Of a DNA stretch of 20,860 nucleotides, positions 15,701 through 20,860 are shown one piece after another (the first letter of the stretch is position 1; the number at the start of each line of letters is the position of its first letter). The stretch is from Bacteroidaceae bacterium. Its GTDB lineage: Bacteria; Bacteroidota; Bacteroidia; Bacteroidales; Bacteroidaceae. Position numbers and translations under genes: made by a program. The stretch is taken from assembly GCA_017557475.1 (NCBI GenBank), contig JAFYYO010000428.1, positions 1 through 20,860 of the forward strand, read 5' to 3'. The notes under the pieces were generated by a model. It saw only the letters and a list, made by a program, of their open reading frames with translations. It had not been told where the DNA came from and searched no databases.

Positions 15701-15734
15701 GGCTGTCCGCCGATGGCGAGCAGCCTCTTTTCGT
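15701..15734 (+). terminator. Probable terminator after tonB
   Basis: GGCTG-TC-CGCC-GAT-GGCG-AG-CAGCC forms a two-part stem with a small symmetric internal loop (15701-15725), followed by TCTTTT. The T-run is short and interrupted, so efficiency is uncertain. Confidence 0.6.
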
Positions 15735-15755
15735 TCCTATATATATAATATAATA

Positions 15756-16730
15756 ATGTATAGTAGCAAACAACTCCTGCAGATGGTGGAAGAAACCATC
15801 GCCACCCTACCCCTCGAACGCGAGCCTCAAGGACTCTATGCTCCCATTCGCTACGTCCTTTCTCTTGGTGGCAAACGCATCCGTCCCGTGCTGATGCTGA
15901 TGGCTTACAACCTTTATCGCGAAGACGTCGAGCCATGCCTAATGCCTGCCATAGGACTCGAGACCTATCATAACTTCACACTCCTGCACGATGACCTTAT
16001 GGACAGAGCAGAAGTGCGAAGAGGCAAAACCTGCGTACACCTCAAGTGGAACGACAATACCGCCATCCTCAGTGGTGACAATATGCTCGTACTCGCCTTC
16101 CAATATATGATGCAATGCGACGAGAAGAAGATGCCTGCCGCAATGCGCATCTTTGCAAAGACAGCCATCGAGATTGATGAAGGGCAACAATACGACATTG
16201 ACTTCGAGACAAGAAACGATGTCACAGAAGCCGAATACATTGAGATGATACGCCTCAAGACCTCGGTTCTTTTGGCTTGTGCCCTGCAAATAGGAGCCAC
16301 CTTAGCCGATGCTCCCGAGCAAGACGCACAGACACTCTATCGCTATGGTGAATGTCTCGGACTTGCGTTCCAACTTCAAGACGACTACCTCGACGTCTAT
16401 GGTGACCCCGCAGTCTTCGGCAAAAAGATTGGTGGCGACATCCTCTGCGACAAGAAGACCTTCATGCTCATCAATGCTTTCCTTCATGCCTCCCCCGAGG
16501 ACAAAGCCGAACTGCAAAGGTGGATTGGCAACAAGAATTGTAATCCCGACGAAAAGATTAAAGCCGTTACTGCTCTCTACACGAAGATTGGTGTTGACCG
16601 TATGGCTCAGGAACGTATGAACACCTATTATGCCGAAGCCAAAGCTTGCTTGGACAAAGTCAACCTGCCCGAGCAGCGCAAACAAATGCTTCGCAGTATT
16701 GCCCTCGAACTTATGGGTCGTCAGAAATGA
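15756..16730 (+). CDS. Polyprenyl synthetase family protein (trans-prenyl diphosphate synthase)
   Basis: Cytosolic Mg-dependent enzyme that condenses allylic diphosphates with IPP to make linear trans-prenyl diphosphates. 324 residues, normal size. The conserved motifs are GGKRIRP (38-44), the first Asp-rich motif DDLMD (79-83), the second DDYLD (209-213) within FQLQDDYLD, and GGDILCDKKT. The residue five before the first motif is Phe74, which in characterised members tends to limit the product to shorter chains (C15-C20); this is inference, and a quinone-chain synthase is not excluded. The upstream leader (15739-15755) is almost pure A/T with no TAnnTTTG box. The stop overlaps the tatD start (ATGA at 16727-16730), so the two are translationally coupled. 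Confidence 0.92.
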   Translation: MYSSKQLLQMVEETIATLPLEREPQGLYAPIRYVLSLGGKRIRPVLMLMAYNLYREDVEPCLMPAIGLETYHNFTLLHDDLMDRAEVRRGKTCVHLKWNDNTAILSGDNMLVLAFQYMMQCDEKKMPAAMRIFAKTAIEIDEGQQYDIDFETRNDVTEAEYIEMIRLKTSVLLACALQIGATLADAPEQDAQTLYRYGECLGLAFQLQDDYLDVYGDPAVFGKKIGGDILCDKKTFMLINAFLHASPEDKAELQRWIGNKNCNPDEKIKAVTALYTKIGVDRMAQERMNTYYAEAKACLDKVNLPEQRKQMLRSIALELMGRQK

Positions 16731-17509
16731 TAGATACACATAGTCATATCTACGAGCCCGTGTTCAATGCCGACCGAGATGAAGTCATCACGCGGGCAAA
16801 GCAAGCAGGCGTAGAGTATATCCTCCTGCCCAACATCAACGCCGAAAGCATAGGGCAAATGCTCGATATGTGTCATCACTATCCCGAATATTGCTTTCCC
16901 ATGCTCGGCTTGCATCCTGAGGACATTGAGGAGAACTACAAGCAAGTCTTAGCCGACATGAAAGCCTTGTTGGAAGTCCCCGACCATCCTTACATCGCAA
17001 TTGGTGAAGTCGGGCTTGATTATTATTGGGACAAGACCAAAGTCAAGGAACAGGAAGAGGTTTTCCGCACACAGATTGAGTGGGCAATTGAGTATCACCT
17101 GCCCCTCATGATTCATTCCCGTTCTGCACATCGGCAGCTCGTCACAGCCATCAGCGAGTACAAAGACGAAGCCCTCTCAGGTGTCTTTCATTGCTTCGGA
17201 GGCTCAAAGGAAGAAGCACAGGAGTTGCTTCAGTTCCCTAACTTCATGCTTGGTATTGGTGGCGTGGTGACTTACAAGAACAGCCATCTTGCCGAAACTC
17301 TGACCTCAGTTCCTTTGGAGCGCATTGTGCTCGAGACAGATGCCCCATATCTTGCTCCTGTTCCCTATCGAGGGAAGAGAAACGAGAGTGCATATGTGGT
17401 CGAAACTCTTCGCAAAGTAGCACAAATATATAATGTAAGCGAGCAGGAGGCAGAAAGCGCCACAAACAACAATGCAAAGCGCATATTTCCGTGCTTGAAG
17501 TCACTTTAA
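16727..17509 (+). CDS. TatD-family metal-dependent hydrolase
   Basis: A 260-residue TIM-barrel hydrolase of the TatD deoxyribonuclease family, cytosolic. Metal ligands are visible in order: HSH near the N-terminus (MIDTHSHIYEP), the Glu in IGEVGLDYYW, the His in MIHSRSAH, the His in GVFHCFGGS and the Asp in ETDAPYLAPVPYRGKRN. Characterised members have 3'-5' exonuclease activity on DNA, but the substrate here is not known. The start at 16727 shares ATGA with the stop of the preceding gene; an open frame further upstream inside that gene is ignored. A weak hairpin (TTGAAG and CTTCAA) spans the stop codon without a T-run. Confidence 0.93.
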   Translation: MIDTHSHIYEPVFNADRDEVITRAKQAGVEYILLPNINAESIGQMLDMCHHYPEYCFPMLGLHPEDIEENYKQVLADMKALLEVPDHPYIAIGEVGLDYYWDKTKVKEQEEVFRTQIEWAIEYHLPLMIHSRSAHRQLVTAISEYKDEALSGVFHCFGGSKEEAQELLQFPNFMLGIGGVVTYKNSHLAETLTSVPLERIVLETDAPYLAPVPYRGKRNESAYVVETLRKVAQIYNVSEQEAESATNNNAKRIFPCLKSL

Positions 17510-17586
17510 GGCCTTCAAAACAACAAAAATCATACATAAATCGAAACTTTTTTGCCCAAAAGCTATGGCTGTATAAGAAAAAAAGC

Positions 17587-17594
17587 TATCTTTG
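17587..17594 (+). promoter_or_regulatory. -7 box upstream of tRNA-Ser
   Basis: TATCTTTG fits TAnnTTTG and lies 51 bases before the tRNA. A TTTG at 17551-17554 is too distant (32 bases) to be a standard -33 element. No other box is seen between here and exbB, so this may serve both the tRNA and the exbB cluster. Confidence 0.5.
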
Positions 17595-17645
17595 TAACCG
17601 AAAAGCGCGAAGTAAGACACTGCTCACACCAGCGCGTTCCTAAAG

Positions 17646-17733
17646 GGAGAGATGCTCGAGTGGCTGAAGAGGCACGCCTGGAAAGCGTGTGACCGGCAAA
17701 ACTGGTTCGCGAGTTCGAATCTCGCTCTCTCCG
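17646..17733 (+). tRNA. tRNA-Ser (anticodon GGA)
   Basis: An 88-base type II tRNA. The acceptor stem GGAGAGA (17646-17652) pairs with TCTCTCC (17726-17732), with G as discriminator. The D arm is CTC-GAGTGGCTGAA-GAG. The anticodon stem CACGC/GCGTG encloses loop CTGGAAA, giving anticodon GGA, which reads UCC and UCU. The long variable arm contains ACCGG/CTGGT, and the T arm is GCGAG-TTCGAAT-CTCGC. The 3' CCA is not encoded. It lies 51 bases upstream of exbB with no terminator between them. Confidence 0.97.
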
Positions 17734-17784
17734 CAAAATAGAAAAGAAACAAACACAATCATAAACATTTAAACAATCAACACA

Positions 17785-18624
17785 ATGAAAAAGTATTTTG
17801 CAATTATTGCAATGGTTGCTGCTTGCTCATTTGCCGCAACATCATCTGTAATGGCTCAGGAAGACGAAGTAGAGGCTACCGAAGTGGTAGAAGCTGCCGT
17901 TGACTCTGTTGCTGAGGACACTGCTGCTGTGGAAGAGGCTGTAGAGGCTGCTCCCATCGTAGAGGAAGAGAACGAAGGCATATTCAAGAACCTCAAGACA
18001 AAGTTTATTGAAGGTGGCGCAGGCTTCATGTCACTCGTTGCCATCGCCCTCGTATTGGGTCTCGCATTCTGCATTGAGCGCGTTGTTTACCTGACTCTCG
18101 CTCAGATTAACACACGTAAGTTCTGCAAGGAGCTTGCTGACCTCGTTGCCCAGGGCAAGATTGCTGATGCCATCGAGAAGTGCAAGAACACTCGCGGTCC
18201 AGTAGCTCAGGTAAGCCGCAAGGCAATGGAATGCCTCGACAGTAATGACCGCAATGACATTGCCACTATCGAGCGCACCATCAACATGGAAGCAGAAGTT
18301 CAGGGAACATACCTCGAGGAGAACTGCTCTTGGATTACCCTCTTCATTGCAATGGCTCCGTCACTCGGTTTCTTGGGAACTGTGATCGGTATGGTGATGG
18401 CCTTCGACGACATCCAGCGTGCTGGTGATATCAGCCCCACAGTCGTTGCAGGCGGTATGAAGGTCGCCCTTATCACAACCATCTTCGGTATCATCGTTGC
18501 CCTGATTCTTCAGGTATTCTACAACTACATTCTTTCTAAGGTTGAGGGTCTGACCAGCAACATGGAAGAAGCCGCTCAGGAACTGCTCGTTATGTGCGTC
18601 AAGAGCGACAAGTGCAAGAAGTAA
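17785..18624 (+). CDS. exbB: ExbB (MotA/TolQ/ExbB proton-channel family)
   Basis: Predicted 279-residue inner-membrane subunit of the motor that powers TonB. Residues 1-25 form a signal-like hydrophobic segment ending VMAQ, followed by an acidic, Ala/Val/Glu-rich stretch (about 26-63) expected in the periplasm. The ExbB core follows: membrane helix 1 at 81-103, a cytoplasmic domain, helix 2 around 183-207 (MAPSLGFLGTVIGMVMAF) and helix 3 around 225-250 (MKVALITTIFGIIVALIL). The core motifs match the family. The N-terminal extension is additional relative to E. coli ExbB but common in Bacteroidota homologues. First protein gene of a four-gene cluster with a 4-TM protein and two exbD genes. Confidence 0.93.
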   Translation: MKKYFAIIAMVAACSFAATSSVMAQEDEVEATEVVEAAVDSVAEDTAAVEEAVEAAPIVEEENEGIFKNLKTKFIEGGAGFMSLVAIALVLGLAFCIERVVYLTLAQINTRKFCKELADLVAQGKIADAIEKCKNTRGPVAQVSRKAMECLDSNDRNDIATIERTINMEAEVQGTYLEENCSWITLFIAMAPSLGFLGTVIGMVMAFDDIQRAGDISPTVVAGGMKVALITTIFGIIVALILQVFYNYILSKVEGLTSNMEEAAQELLVMCVKSDKCKK

Positions 18625-18627
18625 TAC

Positions 18628-18700
18628 AGATTAGGGATTAGAGAATAGGGAAACAAATTCTATAATTCTTAATTCTTAACTCTTAATTCTTAATTAAAGA
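18628..18700. repeat. Simple-sequence spacer between exbB and the 4-TM gene
   Basis: The 81-base gap consists of ATTAGGGATTAGAG words (18628-18650), then repeats of AATTCTTAA (about 18661-18694). It resembles the spacers at 2721-2738 and 11095-11171. There is no TAnnTTTG box and no hairpin with a T-run. Confidence 0.6.
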
Positions 18701-18705
18701 AGATT

Positions 18706-19191
18706 ATGAAGATTGAGAAAATATCAAGTCGCGTGCTCTTGGCTTGCGTTGCCTTGATAGTTGTATGCTTCGCAGCCTTCCTGCTCATTGGCTACAACAA
18801 TCCAGTGGGTGACAACAACGAGCCTAAGCTCACCAACGTCATCATGTGGCTCATGTACTTGCTCATTTTGGTAACGGCAGGGCTCACAGTTTGGTCAGCA
18901 ATTCGCGGCATACAGAACACGAAGGGGAACGACCCCGCTGCCATCACAGGCGTACCTGCTGGCAAGATTACCCTGTTCACAGCAGGCCTGACCATCGTCA
19001 GCCTCATTATCGGCTGGATTTGCGGACTCGGTGAGAAAGAGTTCACCGCCAGCGACGGTACCGTGACCTCTGCAGGTTGGGTAACAGTAGTCGATGTGTT
19101 CATGGTCAGCATGGGCATCCTGCTCGTAGCCGCAGCCATTGCAGTTGCTGTCAGCATGACAGGCATTGTGACAAAGAGTGCAAGTAAGTAA
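18706..19191 (+). CDS. Small 4-TM membrane protein of the exbB-exbD cluster, function unknown
   Basis: A 161-residue protein with four clear hydrophobic helices at about 9-29, 45-66, 88-108 and 127-153, short loops, and a Gly/Lys/Asn-rich segment between helices 2 and 3 (IQNTKGNDPAAITGVPAGK). I do not recognise a named domain. It sits between exbB and exbD with gaps of 81 and 23 bases, and I recall similar small membrane proteins at this position in other Bacteroidales. A role as an accessory subunit or assembly factor of the ExbB/ExbD motor is inferred from position only. The N-terminal segment carries basic residues (KIEKISSR), suggesting a cytoplasmic N-terminus. Confidence 0.82.
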   Translation: MKIEKISSRVLLACVALIVVCFAAFLLIGYNNPVGDNNEPKLTNVIMWLMYLLILVTAGLTVWSAIRGIQNTKGNDPAAITGVPAGKITLFTAGLTIVSLIIGWICGLGEKEFTASDGTVTSAGWVTVVDVFMVSMGILLVAAAIAVAVSMTGIVTKSASK

Positions 19192-19214
19192 TCGACCTAA
19201 AAACGAGAAAGAAT

Positions 19215-19817
19215 ATGGCAAAGACAAAAAAGAAGATGCCGGGTTTGAACACCACTTCGACCGCCGATATCTCTTTCATGTTGCTCATCTTCTTCCTGGT
19301 CACCACATCAATGGATACCGACATGGGTCTGGCACGCCGCCTGCCCAAGCCGCCAGATCCAGATCAGGAAGATGCCACCATGGACATCAAGAAGCGCAAC
19401 ATCCTCTATGTCCGCCTCAACTTCAACGGCCAGCTGTGGCTTGAGGACGAGACAAGCAGAGGCTATGCTGAAATGAGTGAGCTCCGTCCACGCGTCAAGG
19501 AGTTCGTCAAGAACGAGCAGAACCTGAGTATGTTGCCAGAGAAGCACGTCAAGAATATCGACCTGCTGGGTCAGTGCTTCGTGACAGACAAGCACGTCAT
19601 CAGTGTTCAGACTGACCGCGCTACACCCTACAACGCCTACTTCCAGGTGCAGAACGAACTGGTGGCAGCCTACAACGAGTTGCGTAACGAGCTTGCAAAG
19701 CAGAAGTTCGGCCGTGAGTTCCAGAACCTCAAGGACGAAGAGAAACTGGCAATCAAGCAATACTATCCCCAGAACATTTCTGAGGCTGAACCTAAAAAAT
19801 ATGGAGGAGACCAATAA
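19215..19817 (+). CDS. exbD: ExbD-family biopolymer transporter, first copy (long)
   Basis: A 200-residue inner-membrane protein with one N-terminal helix (about 17-33, ADISFMLLIFFLVTTSM). Asp18 corresponds to the proton-path aspartate of ExbD, and a periplasmic domain follows. That domain is longer than in a typical ExbD (about 140 residues in total): the segment between strands, around residues 60-120, and a Lys/Glu-rich C-terminal helix and tail are extended. With ExbB it forms the proton-driven stator that energises TonB. The stop overlaps the start of the second exbD by one base (TAATG), indicating coupled translation and probably balanced amounts of the two proteins. Confidence 0.92.
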   Translation: MAKTKKKMPGLNTTSTADISFMLLIFFLVTTSMDTDMGLARRLPKPPDPDQEDATMDIKKRNILYVRLNFNGQLWLEDETSRGYAEMSELRPRVKEFVKNEQNLSMLPEKHVKNIDLLGQCFVTDKHVISVQTDRATPYNAYFQVQNELVAAYNELRNELAKQKFGREFQNLKDEEKLAIKQYYPQNISEAEPKKYGGDQ

Positions 19818-20275
19818 TGGCAGGATTCAAGAGAAAAGAACGTCGCGGAATGCCTGAGATGAACACCTCATCTCTGCCCGACTTGATTTTTACCATCCTA
19901 TTCTTCTTCATGATGGTTACCACGATGCGTGAAGTGACCCTCAAGGTCAAGTTCACCATCCCCGCAGGTACAGAACTCGAGAAACTGGAGAAGAAGTCGG
20001 TAGTATCATTCATCTACGTAGGTCCCCCAACCGACCAGCTGCGCGCCCAAATGGGTAGCGGAACCCGCATTCAGCTCAACGACCGCTATGCAGAAGCACG
20101 CGAAGTCATGGACTTCATCGCCGCAGAGCGTCAGGGCATGACCAATCAGGCAGAGCAGATTATCAGCATCAAGGCCGACCAGTTCACGCAGATGGGTTAC
20201 ATCACCGACATCAAGGAAGTCTTACGTAAATCTTGGGCGCTGCGTATCAACTACTCAGCAACCCGAAGAAACTAA
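19817..20275 (+). CDS. exbD: ExbD-family biopolymer transporter, second copy
   Basis: A 152-residue ExbD with a basic N-terminus (KRKERRG), one membrane helix (about 20-37, LPDLIFTILFFFMMVTTM) carrying the conserved Asp22, and a compact periplasmic domain ending WALRINYSATRRN. It differs strongly from the first copy beyond the helix, so the two probably act as non-identical partners; structural work on other systems shows ExbD as a dimer inside an ExbB ring, which would allow a heterodimer. That last point is inference. The gene ends 27 bases before a strong terminator that closes the cluster. Confidence 0.92.
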   Translation: MAGFKRKERRGMPEMNTSSLPDLIFTILFFFMMVTTMREVTLKVKFTIPAGTELEKLEKKSVVSFIYVGPPTDQLRAQMGSGTRIQLNDRYAEAREVMDFIAAERQGMTNQAEQIISIKADQFTQMGYITDIKEVLRKSWALRINYSATRRN

Positions 20276-20302
20276 TATCGGCCAGCCCGATCCAACGCGA
20301 AG

Positions 20303-20339
20303 AAGCGGTTCCCTCATGAAAGAGAGAGCCGCTTTTTTT
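20303..20339 (+). terminator. Rho-independent terminator of the exbB-exbD cluster
   Basis: AAGCGGTTCCCTC pairs with GAGAGAGCCGCTT (one G-U pair and one mismatch) around a short loop, and the 3' arm runs into seven T residues. This is the clearest intrinsic terminator in the window. Confidence 0.9.
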
Positions 20340-20363
20340 GTTATGCTTCTGGCCACATCTTCA

Positions 20364-20517
20364 AATTAGGCACGCCTAGTTGGTCAACTAGCCACGTCTA
20401 GTTGGCGAATTAGACACGGCTAATCGGCAAACTAGGCACGTTATGTTTACAATCATAACGTGTTATGATTAGCAACACTTCATGTTATGATGCTCAACTA
20501 AACACAAAGTGTTTACA
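20364..20517. repeat. 22-bp periodic array of variable palindromes (3' copy)
   Basis: Seven contiguous 22-base units start at 20364, 20386, 20408, 20430, 20452, 20474 and 20496, with the layout arm(8)-centre(2)-arm(8)-spacer(4). Examples are AATTAGGC-AC-GCCTAGTT, AACTAGCC-AC-GTCTAGTT, AATTAGAC-AC-GGCTAATC, AACTAGGC-AC-GTTATGTT, ATCATAAC-GT-GTTATGAT and AACACTTC-AT-GTTATGAT. Units 1-3 use a CTAG-type arm. Unit 5 is a perfect palindrome of CATAAC-type arms. Unit 4 joins one arm of each type. The 14-mer CATAACGTGTTATG (20454-20467) is identical to 187-200 in the 5' array. The array lies between a terminator and the next promoter. Confidence 0.85.
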
Positions 20518-20604
20518 GAAGCGACTATAAGCCTTATTCTTTTCTTTAAATGTAAAAACTATCTAAAATACCATAAAAATCCTGCAAATAAAGCGCTCCC
20601 CTGC

Positions 20605-20634
20605 TTGCCAATTCGGGAAAAAGTCGTAGCTTTG
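20605..20634 (+). promoter_or_regulatory. Promoter of the methyltransferase-like gene
   Basis: TAGCTTTG at 20627-20634 matches TAnnTTTG, and TTG at 20605-20607 is 19 bases upstream. The spacing equals that of the promoter at 611-640. The ATG at 20663 follows 28 bases after the -7 box. Confidence 0.78.
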
Positions 20635-20662
20635 CATAATAATCAAAAAACGCAAAACAGAT

Positions 20663-20860
20663 ATGAATCTCTTCCCCGACTTAAAGCGGAGATACACCTG
20701 CGAACAACTCTCGGCACGCGAGGCTCAGCGACAGGCTGAGTTTATTGCATGGGGACCTATCGTGTTCCAAGTGGCTAGGCTGATGCTCAAGTTCGGCATC
20801 CTTAACTTGCTGAGAGACAGTGACGACGGTCTCACGGAGGCTGAGGTGGTTGAGAAGACG
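20663..20860 (+). CDS. SAM-dependent methyltransferase-like protein, N-terminal part
   Basis: An open frame of 66 codons continues past the end of the window. It begins MNLFPDLKRRYTC and contains AEFIAWGPIVFQVARLMLKF and then GILNLLRDSDDGLTEAEVVEKT. This looks like the helical N-terminal dimerisation/winged-helix part of Bacteroidota O-methyltransferase-like proteins (the DDGLTEAEV segment resembles their helix-turn-helix). The catalytic SAM-binding domain is beyond the window, so the assignment rests on partial resemblance. The ATG is well placed behind a good promoter. A longer open frame in another phase (20509-20739) overlaps it and is rejected. Confidence 0.65.
   Translation, partial: MNLFPDLKRRYTCEQLSAREAQRQAEFIAWGPIVFQVARLMLKFGILNLLRDSDDGLTEAEVVEKT

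Noticed and set aside
20364..20517. CRISPR array
   Set aside because: Units are 22 bases with no constant repeat alternating with spacers of normal length, and no cas genes are present; symmetry rather than repeat identity is conserved.
20509..20739. 76-codon open frame near the right end
   Set aside because: It starts upstream of the mapped promoter box, crosses the palindromic array end, and overlaps the better-supported frame at 20663 in another phase.

Overview
The window reads as chromosomal DNA of a Bacteroidota bacterium, most likely a Bacteroidales member close to Prevotellaceae. The sequence-level reasons are several copies of the phylum's -7 promoter box (TAnnTTTG), weak or absent Shine-Dalgarno sequences, and gene families typical of the group: DUF6242 and DUF6089 (PorG) proteins, PorQ, a BamA with neighbouring Skp/OmpH copies, and an exbB-X-exbD-exbD cluster. 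The genus is an inference; no rRNA or other taxonomic marker is present.

Layout. Bases 1-120 are the 3' end of an unrecognised gene. Bases 119-250 carry a 22-bp periodic array of variable palindromes, followed by about 360 featureless bases. A co-directional envelope cluster runs from 666 to 9537: DUF6242 lipoprotein, porG (type IX secretion), uppS, bamA, three skp/ompH-like chaperones, murI and a dolichol-phosphate-mannose-synthase-like glycosyltransferase. A roughly 500-base spacer (9538-10035) contains a long foldback element and ends in a promoter for a DUF1573 protein, which is followed by meaB. On the minus strand lies porQ-cmk-ispH (14784 back to 12225), its genes joined by 4-base overlaps; its last gene overlaps meaB tail to tail by 54 bp. 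Divergently, tonB (14961) is followed by a terminator, then a polyprenyl synthetase coupled to tatD, tRNA-Ser(GGA), and exbB, a 4-TM protein, exbD and exbD, closed by a strong terminator. A second 22-bp array (20364-20517), a good promoter and the start of a methyltransferase-like gene end the window.

How the genes fit together. Most of the content serves the cell envelope. IspH and the polyprenyl synthetase make isoprenoid chains, UppS makes the C55 carrier, the DPM-like enzyme loads a polyprenyl carrier, and MurI supplies D-glutamate for peptidoglycan. BamA and the Skp-like proteins fold outer-membrane proteins. PorG and PorQ belong to the type IX secretion machinery. TonB with ExbB/ExbD/ExbD energises outer-membrane transport. 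MeaB (methylmalonyl-CoA mutase chaperone), Cmk and TatD are housekeeping.

Most unusual content. The two arrays are built on one plan: 8-bp arm, 2-bp centre (AC, GT or rarely AT/AG), 8-bp arm, 4-bp spacer. The arms vary from unit to unit but often keep their symmetry, some units combine arms of two different families, and both arrays contain the same 14-bp palindrome CATAACGTGTTATG. I do not recognise a named element with this structure, and it is my first candidate for something undescribed. Secondary points are the 309-bp foldback element at 9631-9939 and simple-sequence word families that cross from spacers into coding DNA.
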